Part shown: positions 11,508 to 19,798 of the stretch, one piece after another
Numbering within the stretch: the first letter of the stretch is position 1
Layout of the letters: each line of letters starts with the position of its first letter
Assembly (NCBI RefSeq): GCF_900114845.1
Contig: NZ_FOUK01000006.1
Coordinates: 134,048-198,047 of the forward strand
DNA: 64,000 nt
Direction of reading: 5' to 3'
Origin: Pimelobacter simplex
GTDB taxonomy: Bacteria > Actinomycetota > Actinomycetes > Propionibacteriales > Nocardioidaceae
Notes under the pieces: model-generated
Seen by the model: the letters and a program-made list of their open reading frames with translations, nothing else
What the model was told of the DNA's origin: nothing
Databases searched by the model: none
Translations under genes and position numbers: made by a program

Positions 11508-11798
11508 GTGGAGCTCCGCGACGACCAGCCGACCCAGCACGAGTTCGGCAAGCGCACCTACCTGATCGCGCCCGTCGAGCCCCTCGACGTCGACGGCGTG
11601 CGGACCGTCCAGGTCGGGACCCTGCTCTTCCTCGTCGCCTTCGTCGGGCTGCTGCCGTTCTACGGCCGGCTCCAGGACGACGGCCACACCTGGCTGCTGT
11701 GGATGTGCCTGACCGGCGTCGGCCTCGGCGTGCTCGGCACCGAGTACTGCAAGCGCCGCCGCCAGGTCCGCGCCGAGCGCGACTCCGACGATGACTGA
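11508..11798 (+). CDS. DUF2530-like small membrane protein
   Basis: A 96-residue protein with a short charged N-terminus, two hydrophobic segments (about 37-53 and 63-78) and a basic then acidic tail (KRRRQVRAERDSDDD). This layout matches the actinobacterial DUF2530 family, whose function is unknown. The GTG start is set by a leaderless -10 box 6 nt upstream. Its end overlaps the start of the next gene by 8 nt. Confidence 0.65.
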   Translation: MELRDDQPTQHEFGKRTYLIAPVEPLDVDGVRTVQVGTLLFLVAFVGLLPFYGRLQDDGHTWLLWMCLTGVGLGVLGTEYCKRRRQVRAERDSDDD

Positions 11799-12414
11799 CA
11801 CCCTCCCCCCGACCCGCTGGGCGCTCGGCGGGCCCCGCAACACCGGCTACGGCGAGCGCTTCGCCGACCTCATCGCGCAGGGCGAGGACGTCGTCGGCGA
11901 GGGCCGCCTCGCCGACGCGATGGCCGCCCGCGGCGCCCGGATCCTCGACGCCGGCTCCGGCATGGGCCGGATCGGCGCCTACCTCCAGGCCTGCGGCCAC
12001 CAGGTCACCGCGGCCGAGCCCGACCCCGACCTCGTCGCGCAGTCACGCCGCACCTTCCCCGACCTGCCCGTCGTCCCCCTCGAGATCCTGGCCCTCACCC
12101 CCGCCGCCCTCGCCGATGCCGGCGTCGCGACCGAGTACGACCTGGTCGTGTGCGTGGGCAACGTCCTGACGTTCGTCGCCGAGGACACCGAGGTCGCCGT
12201 CCTGTCCCGGCTCGGGTCGCTGCTCGCGCCCGGCGGCCGGATCCTCGCCGGCTTCCACCTCCAGGACGGCCCCGCCACCGCCCGCCGCTACCCGCCCGAC
12301 GAGTTCGCGGCCGACGTCGCCGCCGCCGGGCTGCGGGTCGAGCAGCGGTTCGGCGGGTACGACCTGCGCCCGGTCGACGACAGGTACGCCGTCTGGGTGC
12401 TCGGGCGGGGCTGA
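11791..12414 (+). CDS. Class I SAM-dependent methyltransferase
   Basis: A 207-residue protein with SAM motif I ILDAGSGMGRIGAYL (about residues 50-64), an acidic second strand ending AAEPDPDLV, and the later strand YDLVVCVGNVLTFV. The C-terminus carries a GGYDLRPVDDRYAVWV block common in small actinobacterial methyltransferases. The substrate cannot be told. It overlaps the preceding membrane-protein gene by 8 nt, so both are probably on one transcript. Confidence 0.82.
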   Translation: MTDTLPPTRWALGGPRNTGYGERFADLIAQGEDVVGEGRLADAMAARGARILDAGSGMGRIGAYLQACGHQVTAAEPDPDLVAQSRRTFPDLPVVPLEILALTPAALADAGVATEYDLVVCVGNVLTFVAEDTEVAVLSRLGSLLAPGGRILAGFHLQDGPATARRYPPDEFAADVAAAGLRVEQRFGGYDLRPVDDRYAVWVLGRG

Positions 12415-12563
12415 GCCCGACCCGGGCGCCGGCCGCACGGGACGAAGCCGGCCCGGAGCCCGAGGGAGCGAGGCACGAGCGACCGAAGCGGAGGGAGGCG
12501 CCGTTCCGGGCGCCGGCCGGCTGGCCGCCAGGTCGCCCCGGGCCCGGCTCACGCCGACGGCGT
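12415..12563. other. Intergenic GC-rich spacer with purine-rich tract
   Basis: No gene is visible. It holds a tract of repeated GAGNGA-like units (about 12455-12500) and the short dyad GGCGCC...GGCGCC around 12507-12520, then runs into repeat copy B. It sits between convergent genes and probably provides transcription stops. Confidence 0.5.
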
Positions 12564-12608
12564 GCGCGGCAGCGCGGCGCGAGCGACGCGCTCGCGCCCT
12601 CCAGGTCA
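12564..12608 (-). repeat. GC-rich intergenic repeat, copy B, with hairpin
   Basis: The second copy of the 59-110 repeat. It contains a perfect 10-bp dyad, GGCGCGAGCG-ACG-CGCTCGCGCC (12576-12598), and ends with the stop codon of the DUF3027 gene. It could be a terminator lacking a U-run. Confidence 0.65.
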
Positions 12609-13400
12609 GAACGCTTCGAGGTCGTCGAGCGAGACGGTGTCGATGACCGGCGGGGCCGGCGGCTGCGGCTGCTGGCGCTTGGTCAGCCGGACCTCGGAGT
12701 GCCCGCCGCAGCCGTGGTCGTGGGCGACCACGCGGCCGTCGTCGTTGGCGTCGCCGTTGGCACAGACGCCGAACAGCTCGGAGAGCGGCCCGGAGAGCCG
12801 GACCAGGAAGCCGCAGGAGTGGCAGTGGTGCGGCGCGGCCTTGGCGATCGGGGCGTCGGGGCCGGGCTCGCCGTCGTACCAGCGCTCGGCGGCGGCGTCG
12901 CGGCCCTCGGGCGAGAGCACCCGGACCCGGCCGAGGCCGAGGTCCTTGGCGACCGTGCGGATCTGGGCCTTGTCGTCGGTGTCGAGCGGGTCGTCGCCGA
13001 AGGAGTACGTCGGCACGAGCCGCGGGTCGTCGTCGGCGACGGGGAGCAGGTCGCCGGGCGACATGTCGCCGGGCTGGAGCCGCTCGCGGTAGGGCACCCA
13101 GGCGGGGGCGACGATCGCCTCCGGGCCGGGCAGCAGCACGACCTCGACGACGGTGACCTTCTTCTGCCGCGAGGCGCGGGTCAGGGTGACCGCCCACTGC
13201 CAGCCGCGGTAGCCCTTCCGGCTGCAGTCGAACAGGTGGGTGACGACGCGCAGCCCGTCGGTCTGGTGACCGAGGTGCTCGCCCACGTCGGAGGCGTCGA
13301 CCTCGGCGAGCAGTGCCGTGCGCGCCGTGTCGATGGCGTCGGCGATGACGGCGTCGGTCAGCTTGCGCTCGAGGGTGGACACGCGGACAGCATCCCCCAT
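12606..13400 (-). CDS. DUF3027 domain protein with zinc-ribbon-like cysteines
   Basis: About 264 residues from ATG 13400; the reading frame is open further upstream. The order TLERKLTDAVIADAIDTAR, GYRGWQWAVTLTRASRQKKVTV and LVPTYSF matches the actinobacterial DUF3027 family, of unknown function. The C-terminal half has HHCHSCGF and CANGD followed by HDHGCGGHSEVRL, a probable metal-binding site. It sits divergently from an MFS gene and near a cold-shock-domain gene, an arrangement I recall as conserved in related genomes. Confidence 0.8.
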   Translation of the reverse strand: MGDAVRVSTLERKLTDAVIADAIDTARTALLAEVDASDVGEHLGHQTDGLRVVTHLFDCSRKGYRGWQWAVTLTRASRQKKVTVVEVVLLPGPEAIVAPAWVPYRERLQPGDMSPGDLLPVADDDPRLVPTYSFGDDPLDTDDKAQIRTVAKDLGLGRVRVLSPEGRDAAAERWYDGEPGPDAPIAKAAPHHCHSCGFLVRLSGPLSELFGVCANGDANDDGRVVAHDHGCGGHSEVRLTKRQQPQPPAPPVIDTVSLDDLEAF

Positions 13401-13468
13401 CGGGGCGACGGTCGTCACGTCGGGGCGGCGCGCGGCACCTGTCGGGGCCACCAGGCAAGATAGGAGGG

Positions 13469-14917
13469 GTGAGCAGCAACGGACCCGACCCGCGCCGTCC
13501 GGAGGCGCCATCCGGTCCACTGCCGGGCCCCGATCCCGCCTCCGAGCCGACGGCCGAGGCCGGGTCTGTGCGGGCCGCCAAGGCGACCGCGCGCGGGATG
13601 AAGGGCTTCGCCCGGGTGACCGGGCGCGCGAGCAAGGCCACCGTGCGGACGGCGCGGAAGGCCGCCGGCGCCCAGGGCGCCGACCGGTCGGGCCTCAACC
13701 GGCTGATCGAGCTGCACGCCGCCAACGCGGCGGGAGACTCGGCGTTCGCGATCGCGCTGGCCGGCACCGTCTTCTTCGCTGGCGCGACGAGCGGCGAGCG
13801 CGGCCCGGTCCTGCTGTTCCTCGGCCTCACGATGGTCCCGTTCGCCATCGTCGCGCCGCTGATCGGCCCCTTCCTCGACCGGTTCAGCCACGGCCGCCGG
13901 TGGGCGATCGGCGCGACCTTCGCGCTGCGCGCCTTCCTGTGCTGGGTGCTGGCCGGGACCCTGGGCAGCGGCTCGCCCTGGTTCTACGTCGCGGCACTCG
14001 GCGTCCTCGTCTCCTCCAAGGCGTACGGCGTGGCCAAGGCCGCCGCCGTACCCCGTCTGGTGCCGCCCGAGATCACCCTGGTCAAGGCCAACGGCCGGGT
14101 GGCGCTCGCCGGCGTGGTCGGCGCGTGCGTGTCCGGGCCGCTGGCGGGCCTGGCGTTCTGGATCGGCCCGGAGTGGGCCTGCCGCTACGCATTCCTCGTC
14201 TTCACCCTCGGCACGATCGCCGCGATCCTGCTGCCCAAGCAGATCGACGCGACCAGTGGCGAGGAGTCCGTCGACGCGCCGCGCACGGACGGCACCCGCC
14301 GCAGCAGCGGGCTCCCGCCCAAGGTCGCCTTCGCGCTGCGGGCCAACTGCGGGCCCCGCCTGCTGTCCGGCTTCCTGACCATGTTCATGACCTTCCTGCT
14401 GGCCACCGAGCCGCTCGACGGGTGGGAGACGAAGACGAAGTCGACCCTGCTGGTCGGCCTCGTGATCGGCGCCGCCGGCCTCGGCAACACGCTGGGGATC
14501 GTGGTCGCGTCGCTCGCCCGCAAGATCAACCCCGCCGTGATGGTGGTCGTCGCGCTGATCGCCGACATCGCGGCGCTGGTGCTCGCGACGGTGTTCTACA
14601 GCCTGCTGCCGCTGCTCGTGCTCGGCCTGACCGTGGGCCTCATGCAGTACCTCGCCAAGGTCTCCCTCGACTCGACGATCCAGGCCGGCGTCCCGGTGCG
14701 GGCGCACGCCAGCGCCTTCGCCAAGGGCGACACCACGCTCCAGCTGGCGTGGGTGATCGGCGGCTTCCTCGGCGTGATCTTGTCCTACCCGGCGATCAAC
14801 GGCGTCGGCCTCGGCTTCGCTGCCGTCCTGCTGACGGCCTGGGCCGTCTTCGTGCTGCGCACCGCGCCGGCGCGCCGGAAGAAGGACACCGACCAGCCGG
14901 TCACGGCCGGCGGCTGA
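13469..14917 (+). CDS. MFS transporter
   Basis: A 482-residue protein with a long soluble basic N-terminus (about 1-85) and then about 12 membrane helices, with the cytoplasmic loop GPFLDRFSHGRRWAIG after the third. The GTG start at 13469 has AGGAGG only one nucleotide upstream, too close for a normal ribosome site, and CAAGAT 7 nt upstream, so a leaderless start is more likely. The substrate is unknown. It lies between the DUF3027 and cold-shock genes. Confidence 0.83.
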   Translation: MSSNGPDPRRPEAPSGPLPGPDPASEPTAEAGSVRAAKATARGMKGFARVTGRASKATVRTARKAAGAQGADRSGLNRLIELHAANAAGDSAFAIALAGTVFFAGATSGERGPVLLFLGLTMVPFAIVAPLIGPFLDRFSHGRRWAIGATFALRAFLCWVLAGTLGSGSPWFYVAALGVLVSSKAYGVAKAAAVPRLVPPEITLVKANGRVALAGVVGACVSGPLAGLAFWIGPEWACRYAFLVFTLGTIAAILLPKQIDATSGEESVDAPRTDGTRRSSGLPPKVAFALRANCGPRLLSGFLTMFMTFLLATEPLDGWETKTKSTLLVGLVIGAAGLGNTLGIVVASLARKINPAVMVVVALIADIAALVLATVFYSLLPLLVLGLTVGLMQYLAKVSLDSTIQAGVPVRAHASAFAKGDTTLQLAWVIGGFLGVILSYPAINGVGLGFAAVLLTAWAVFVLRTAPARRKKDTDQPVTAGG

Positions 14918-14938
14918 GCCCGCGCACGTCGCGGAGGC

Positions 14939-15334
14939 TCAGCCCTCGAGCTCGTCGGCGAGGGCGCGCAGGAGCATCGCCACCGGCTGCGCCGTCCGGC
15001 GGTCGGGGTGGCGACCGTGCCGGTAGGCCTCCCCCACGCCGTCGAGCAGCCGGATCAGGTCCTCGACGATCGGGACCATCTCCTCCGGCTTCTTGCGCCG
15101 CGCCTCCTTCTGGTTGCGCGAGACCGACGCCGGGGCGTCGACGAGGCGGACCTGCAGGGCCTGGTCGCCACGGCGACCCTGGGCGATGCCGAACTCGACG
15201 CGGGTCCCCGCCTTGAGGGTGGTGACGCCCTCGGGGAGCGCGTCGGCACGCACGTAGACGTCGGCCCCGTCGGGCTGCGAGAGGAAGCCGAAGCCCTTCT
15301 CCGCGTCGTACCACTTCACCTTGCCAGTAGGCAC
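14939..15334 (-). CDS. Cold-shock-domain nucleic-acid-binding protein with C-terminal extension
   Basis: A 131-residue protein. Residues 1-65 form a cold-shock OB fold with the RNP1 motif KGFGF (13-17) after GKVKWYDAE. The remaining half (ASVSRNQKEARRKKPEEM onward) is a basic segment plus a helical tail absent from classical 67-residue CspA proteins. The start is GTG 15334, which places PTGKVKWYD at the N-terminus; the longer open frame to 15400 is not needed. It should bind single-stranded RNA or DNA. Confidence 0.88.
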   Translation of the reverse strand: MPTGKVKWYDAEKGFGFLSQPDGADVYVRADALPEGVTTLKAGTRVEFGIAQGRRGDQALQVRLVDAPASVSRNQKEARRKKPEEMVPIVEDLIRLLDGVGEAYRHGRHPDRRTAQPVAMLLRALADELEG

Positions 15335-15401
15335 GGCTCTCGGCCCACCTCTCGTGTCGTCGTCGGGAACGGCACATCGTAGGACATGCCGTGTCGCCAC
15401 C

Positions 15402-15407
15402 TATTCT
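15402..15407 (+). promoter_or_regulatory. Leaderless -10 box (TATTCT)
   Basis: TATTCT followed by 7 nt and the GTG at 15415. It decides the start of the GNAT gene over the in-frame GTG at 15391. Confidence 0.6.
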
Positions 15408-15414
15408 CACGATC

Positions 15415-16023
15415 GTGGCAACCCAATTGATGCCGCCGGTCCTGCCGGCCCCCGCCCTGCCTCTGCGCACCGAGCGCCTGGTGCTGCGCACCGTGCGCCC
15501 CGACGACCGCGCCGCCATCGGCGCCTACTGCGCCGACCCCGAGGTCACCCGGTACCTGCCCTTCCCCGCACTGGACGACGACGGCCTCACCACCCGCATG
15601 GACCGCCTCGTCGCCGGCACCGCGCCGTCCACGACCGGCGAGATCCTCGCCCTCGCCGTCGAGCACGACGGGACCCTCGTCGGCGACCTCATGCTCCGCC
15701 TCGCCGCCGCCCACTCCCCCGACTCGTCGCCCTCGATCGCCGAGCTGGGCTGGGTGTTCGCGCCGTCGTACGCGGGGCGCGGGTTCGCCACCGAGGCGGC
15801 CACCGCGCTCATTGACCTCGCCTTCACCCACTACCCGCTGCACCGCCTCATGGCGCAGCTCGACCCGCGCAACCTGGCGTCGTCCCGGCTGTGCGAGCGG
15901 CTCGGGATGACGCTCGAGGCGCACACCCGCGAGGACTACGCCGAGCGCGGCGGCGGGTGGAGCGACACCGCCGTCTACGGACTGCTGCGGCGCGAGTGGG
16001 AGAGCCGGGACTCCGGCTCCTAG
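15415..16023 (+). CDS. GNAT-family N-acetyltransferase (RimJ/RimL-like)
   Basis: A 202-residue acetyltransferase. It begins LPLRTERLVLRTVRPDDRAAI, has the acetyl-CoA region ELGWVFAPSYAGRGFATEA, and ends with the MAQLDPRNLASSRLCERLGM block of the RimJ/RimL-like GNAT group. Such enzymes acetylate protein N-termini or small amines; the target here is unknown. The start is taken at GTG 15415 because of the -10 box. The stop overlaps that of the convergent RDD/FHA gene. Confidence 0.85.
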   Translation: MATQLMPPVLPAPALPLRTERLVLRTVRPDDRAAIGAYCADPEVTRYLPFPALDDDGLTTRMDRLVAGTAPSTTGEILALAVEHDGTLVGDLMLRLAAAHSPDSSPSIAELGWVFAPSYAGRGFATEAATALIDLAFTHYPLHRLMAQLDPRNLASSRLCERLGMTLEAHTREDYAERGGGWSDTAVYGLLRREWESRDSGS

Positions 16024-17210
16024 GCCTGCTCGACCCGCATGCTGCGGTCGCCGAACCGGACCACGTCGCCGGCCAGCAGCGTGCTCGGCCGGCCCGGGGT
16101 CAGCGACCGGGACATCCCCTGGCGGACCACGTAGGAGCCGTTGGTCGAGCCGCGGTCCATCACCACCAGCGCGCCGTCGGGCGCCACCTGGAATTGCGCG
16201 TGGGTCTTGGACAGCGACATGTCGCTCGACCGCAGCGGCACCACGTGCCGGACCGGCTCGCCCGGACGCGCCTCCGGACGCCGTCCCACCAGCGCGAGGC
16301 CCTCGACCTCGAACGCCTCGCCCGTGTCGAACTCGACCCGCCAGCGGAGCGCCGGGGGCGGGACGGCGGGCGCGGCGCCGGCGCCGGCGCCGGCGCTGCT
16401 GCCGGTCGGGGGGCGGACCCGGGTCTGCTCGGCGGCCGGGGCGAGGGGGGCGGCAGGCTGTGCGGGCTGGGCGGGGGTGGCTCGGTGCGCGCCGGGCGCC
16501 GGCGCCGGTGCCGGGGGCGGGGTCGGCGCCGGGGCGGGGGGTGGCGTCGGGGCCGGGGCGGGTGTCGGCGTGGGCGTCGGGGTGGGTGTCGGGGTGGGTG
16601 TCGGGGTCGGGGTCGGCGTGTCCAGGACCGGCGACGGCAGCAGCCGCATCGCCGTCAGGTTCACCACCTGCTGCGGCCGGGCGACCTCCTCCTCGGCGAG
16701 GGGCTCGGGGCGCGGGCGGGCGTCGACCACCACCGCGTCCCCGATCCGGTCGTGGAGGGCGCGGCGCTGCCGGTCCGGGTCCATCGCCGCGGTCCAGGCG
16801 AGGGTGGCCCAGCCGAGACCGACGGTCGGCAGTCCGGCCACACCGAGCGCCAGCGCGCGGCCGATCGCCGGGAGGACGCCGATCGGGCGCCCGGTGCTCC
16901 GCCGCACCACCCGGAGGCCGGCCAGCGCCTTGCCGGGCGTCCGTCCCGTCGTCCCGAGGACGATCGCGAGCACCAGCCCGACCAGCACCACGACCCCGGC
17001 GAACGCCAGGACCGCCATCAGCACGTCGTCGCTGACCAGCCACACGCCCGCGGCGGCCGCCGCCCCCAGCCCCCAGCCGAGGACCCGGTCGACGAGGAAC
17101 GCCGTGAACCGGCGGTCCATCTCGGCAGGCCGGTGGTCCGCGACCGCCCCGGACGCCCCGAGGGCGCCCAGGGGGGAGCCGAGGGACGGGGGTGGCGCGA
17201 GGGACGACAT
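16020..17210 (-). CDS. RDD membrane domain fused to FHA domain
   Basis: A 396-residue protein. Residues about 30-160 are an RDD domain with several membrane helices (MDRRFTAFLVDRVLGWGLG, GRTPGKALAGLRVVRR). Residues about 190-290 are a disordered linker of Thr-Pro and Ala-Pro repeats. The C-terminal FHA domain (about 300-390) has GRRPEARPG, SLSKTHAQ and DRGSTNGSY, so it should bind phosphothreonine at the cytoplasmic face. It follows a second FHA gene and a PP2C gene on the same strand, suggesting a phospho-signalling operon. Confidence 0.87.
   Translation of the reverse strand: MSSLAPPPSLGSPLGALGASGAVADHRPAEMDRRFTAFLVDRVLGWGLGAAAAAGVWLVSDDVLMAVLAFAGVVVLVGLVLAIVLGTTGRTPGKALAGLRVVRRSTGRPIGVLPAIGRALALGVAGLPTVGLGWATLAWTAAMDPDRQRRALHDRIGDAVVVDARPRPEPLAEEEVARPQQVVNLTAMRLLPSPVLDTPTPTPTPTPTPTPTPTPTPAPAPTPPPAPAPTPPPAPAPAPGAHRATPAQPAQPAAPLAPAAEQTRVRPPTGSSAGAGAGAAPAVPPPALRWRVEFDTGEAFEVEGLALVGRRPEARPGEPVRHVVPLRSSDMSLSKTHAQFQVAPDGALVVMDRGSTNGSYVVRQGMSRSLTPGRPSTLLAGDVVRFGDRSMRVEQA
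16562..16619. repeat. Hexanucleotide microsatellite encoding Thr-Pro repeats
   Basis: About ten imperfect 6-nt units of the GGTGTC/GGCGTC type encode the Thr-Pro run in the RDD/FHA linker. The number of units could change by slippage without shifting the frame. Confidence 0.7.
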
Positions 17211-17273
17211 GCGGGGTGCTCCGAGCAGCGAGGTGGGCGGGTGTTTTCGTGTGTGTGGGGGGTCAGGCGGTGG

Positions 17274-18923
17274 TCAGGGTCGGGTCACCTGGATGGTGAC
17301 GCCGTCGCCGAGGTTGATGATCGCGCCCGGGATGAGCTGGACCGCGATTCCCGGCTTGAGGTCCTCCGGCCCGAGCCCCGGCTGGACCAGGACGGTGCCG
17401 TTGGTGGAGCCCATGTCGGTGACCACGGCGGTCCCGAGGTCGGCGCCGGTGCCGGGCCGCACCTCGACGTGCGTGGACGAGATCTCGTGCAGCCGGCTCG
17501 GCACCGTGACCAGCGTCGGCTGCTCGGTCGAGGTGAACCTCCGCGCCTCCGGCGCGCGCCCGATCAGGACCGCGCGGTCGACCACGATCGTCTGGCCGTC
17601 GGAGACGAGCAGCTGGGCCACCGGCTGGGTGACCGCGGGCACCTGCGGCTGACCGGGGATCCCCGGGATCGGCGGGGACGGCGGCTCGCCACCGCCCACC
17701 ACCGTGTGCCCGTCGTGCTCGACGCCGGGCAGGCCGGGGGCGGCCGGGGCGGCCGGAGCGGAGGGTGTGGGAGGTGCGGGAGGGGCGGGCGGCGGCGGGT
17801 AGGCGCCGGTGACCGGCTCCCAGGAGCCGATGGGGAGCGGCGGCGCGTCGGGGGCAGCGTCGGGGGTCGGGACGGGGACACCCGGCGGCGGGGGCGGGAT
17901 CCAGCCCGGGGGCGCCACCTCGGTCGCGGCGCCGGTGCCTGCACCGGCATCGAGCGGCAGGACGGACGGGGTCGGCTCGGGGTCGACGGCGGCGGGCTGG
18001 TCCCAGGGGGTGACCCAGCCGTCGGGAGCCGGCTCGGGCGCGGGCTCGGGCTCGGGTGCGGGCTCGGGTGCGGGCTCGGGCGTGGCTTCGGCCGCGGGCT
18101 CGGCGTCGGGCTCTGCGGCGAGCTCGGCGGCCTCGGCGGACTCGGCGACGGGGAGCGGGTCGGTGAGCGGGTCGCCCACGAGGGGCTCGTCGACGACCTC
18201 CATGACCTCGGTGAGCGGGCCGTCGTCCGGGACGTCGACGACCGCGGGGGTCACGACCGGCACGTCCGGAACCTCCGGCACCGCCGGCGCCTCCGGCGCC
18301 TCGGTGGCACTGGTCCCGACGACCGAGGGCCGGTCGATCCGGCCGACCCGGACCAGGCCGGTGTCGATGGCGAAGTCCGCACCGCTCCCGGCCGACCCGG
18401 AGCCGGCGCCGGACGCGTCGCCGGACTCGTCGGGCAGGGTGATCGTGAGCGCGGTGACGTCGTCGACCGTCTGCTCGACCCAGGTGTGGCTGGCGGCGCC
18501 GTCGACGGTGACCGTCTCGCCGGCGCTGCCCGTGCCGCCCGTGCCGCCCGTGCCACCAGAGGTGACGGTGGCGACGACGCCGGTGCCGCGCAGCAGGAAG
18601 CGGGTGGGGCCGTCGGGGTGGGTGCTGATCAGGACGAAGCCGGGGATCCGGCTCAGGCCGGAGGCGAGCAGACCGTCGAGGACCTCGTCGAAGCCGGCGC
18701 CGCCGTCGACGGTCGCCCAGAGGGCGACGACCTGGTCCTTCTGCGACGCGGGCAGGACGATGGCGGCCTGCGGACCGAACACGGCGAGCCAGGAGCCCGT
18801 GCGGTAGGACCAGGCTCCGGTCCCGCCCGGCGTCCCCGGCGTCCCGGGCGTCCCGGGCGTTGCGGTCGGCCCGGTCGTGGCGGGCGTGGCGGCGGGCTCG
18901 GCGTCGCTGACGTTCTCGCTCAT
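17274..18923 (-). CDS. FHA-domain protein with long disordered linker
   Basis: A 549-residue protein from ATG 18923, chosen because it overlaps the PP2C stop by ATGA. The N-terminus has GTPG repeats, then a folded region (WSYRTGSWLAVFGPQAAIVL to about 200). The middle (about 200-430) is Glu/Pro/Ala-rich and disordered. The C-terminal FHA domain has IGRAPEARRF, EISSTHVEVR and TDMGSTNGTVLV. The N-terminal region may read a phosphatase or kinase output; this is speculative. It is probably co-expressed with the PP2C and RDD/FHA genes. Confidence 0.83.
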   Translation of the reverse strand: MSENVSDAEPAATPATTGPTATPGTPGTPGTPGGTGAWSYRTGSWLAVFGPQAAIVLPASQKDQVVALWATVDGGAGFDEVLDGLLASGLSRIPGFVLISTHPDGPTRFLLRGTGVVATVTSGGTGGTGGTGSAGETVTVDGAASHTWVEQTVDDVTALTITLPDESGDASGAGSGSAGSGADFAIDTGLVRVGRIDRPSVVGTSATEAPEAPAVPEVPDVPVVTPAVVDVPDDGPLTEVMEVVDEPLVGDPLTDPLPVAESAEAAELAAEPDAEPAAEATPEPAPEPAPEPEPAPEPAPDGWVTPWDQPAAVDPEPTPSVLPLDAGAGTGAATEVAPPGWIPPPPPGVPVPTPDAAPDAPPLPIGSWEPVTGAYPPPPAPPAPPTPSAPAAPAAPGLPGVEHDGHTVVGGGEPPSPPIPGIPGQPQVPAVTQPVAQLLVSDGQTIVVDRAVLIGRAPEARRFTSTEQPTLVTVPSRLHEISSTHVEVRPGTGADLGTAVVTDMGSTNGTVLVQPGLGPEDLKPGIAVQLIPGAIINLGDGVTIQVTRP

Positions 18924-19759
18924 GGGAGTGCTCCCAACTTCTGCTCCAGACTCATCCGCTGGGCGGCCGAGTCGTACGGATCTTCGTGCGCCAATCCCAC
19001 CACATCGACCACGACGGCAGTCGCGTTGTCGTGTCCGCCGGCGGCCACGGCCGCGGCGACGAGGGCGTCGGCGGCGTCGCGGGGGTCGTCGTGACGGGCG
19101 AGGATCTCGGCGATGCTGGGGTCGTCGATCATCCCGCTGACGCCGTCGGAGCACAGGACGAGGCGCTCGACGGCGGAGAGCGGGAGCAGGAAGTAGTCGG
19201 CGGCGCCGCTGACGCTGCTCGGCATGGCCGCGCCCCCGAGGGCGCGGGTGACCACGTTGCGGCTCGGGTGGACGGCGGCGGCGGCCGGGGTGAGGCGGCC
19301 GGCGTCGACGAGCTCCTGGACGACACTGTGGTCGACGCTGACCTGCTCCAGCTCGCCCTCGGAGAAGCGGTAGATGCGCGAGTCGCCAACATTGGCCAGC
19401 AGCCAGCGCGGGCCGTCCGGGGACTCGACGAGGAGGGCGATCACGGCCGTCGTCCCGGCGGCGAAGGTGTCGCCGGCGCCGGCCGCGCGCTGCTCGGCGT
19501 CGTAGGCGAGCAGGCGGTCCTGGACCGCCTGGAGGGTCGCGTCGACGACGGCGGTCCCGCGCTCGAGGTCGTAGCGGCCCTCGGCGAGGCGGGCGAACTC
19601 CTCGACGACGAACGCGCTCGCGATGTCGCCGCGGTCGTGGCCGCCCATGCCGTCGGCGACGACGAAGACGGGAGGGGTCGCGAGGTAGGCATCCTCGTTG
19701 GCCTGGCGGACGAGACCGACGTCCGTGGCGGCCCCGTGGTGGAGCTCGACGTGGGTCAT
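18920..19759 (-). CDS. PP2C-family serine/threonine phosphatase
   Basis: A 279-residue cytoplasmic phosphatase similar to PstP/PrpC. Metal-binding acidic residues lie in RQANEDAY (D23), VVADGMGGHDRGD (D36), CSDGVSGMI and GGHDNATAVVV. No membrane segment follows, unlike PstP. The start is ATG 19759; the longer frame to 19927 runs into the divergent gene. It heads a three-gene unit with two FHA proteins. No Ser/Thr kinase gene is present in the window. Confidence 0.9.
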   Translation of the reverse strand: MTHVELHHGAATDVGLVRQANEDAYLATPPVFVVADGMGGHDRGDIASAFVVEEFARLAEGRYDLERGTAVVDATLQAVQDRLLAYDAEQRAAGAGDTFAAGTTAVIALLVESPDGPRWLLANVGDSRIYRFSEGELEQVSVDHSVVQELVDAGRLTPAAAAVHPSRNVVTRALGGAAMPSSVSGAADYFLLPLSAVERLVLCSDGVSGMIDDPSIAEILARHDDPRDAADALVAAAVAAGGHDNATAVVVDVVGLAHEDPYDSAAQRMSLEQKLGALP

Positions 19760-19785
19760 GCGACCCGGGGCCCTGACCGCGTCGG

Positions 19786-19791
19786 TAGCGT
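19786..19791 (+). promoter_or_regulatory. Leaderless -10 box (TAGCGT)
   Basis: TAGCGT followed by 7 nt and the GTG at 19799. It fixes the start of the helicase-associated gene, whose frame is otherwise open for hundreds of bases upstream. Confidence 0.6.
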
Positions 19792-19798
19792 TGCCCTC

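Noticed and set aside
16562..16619. CRISPR-like or minisatellite array
   Set aside because: The repeat is 6 nt, in frame and encodes Thr-Pro; there are no spacers.
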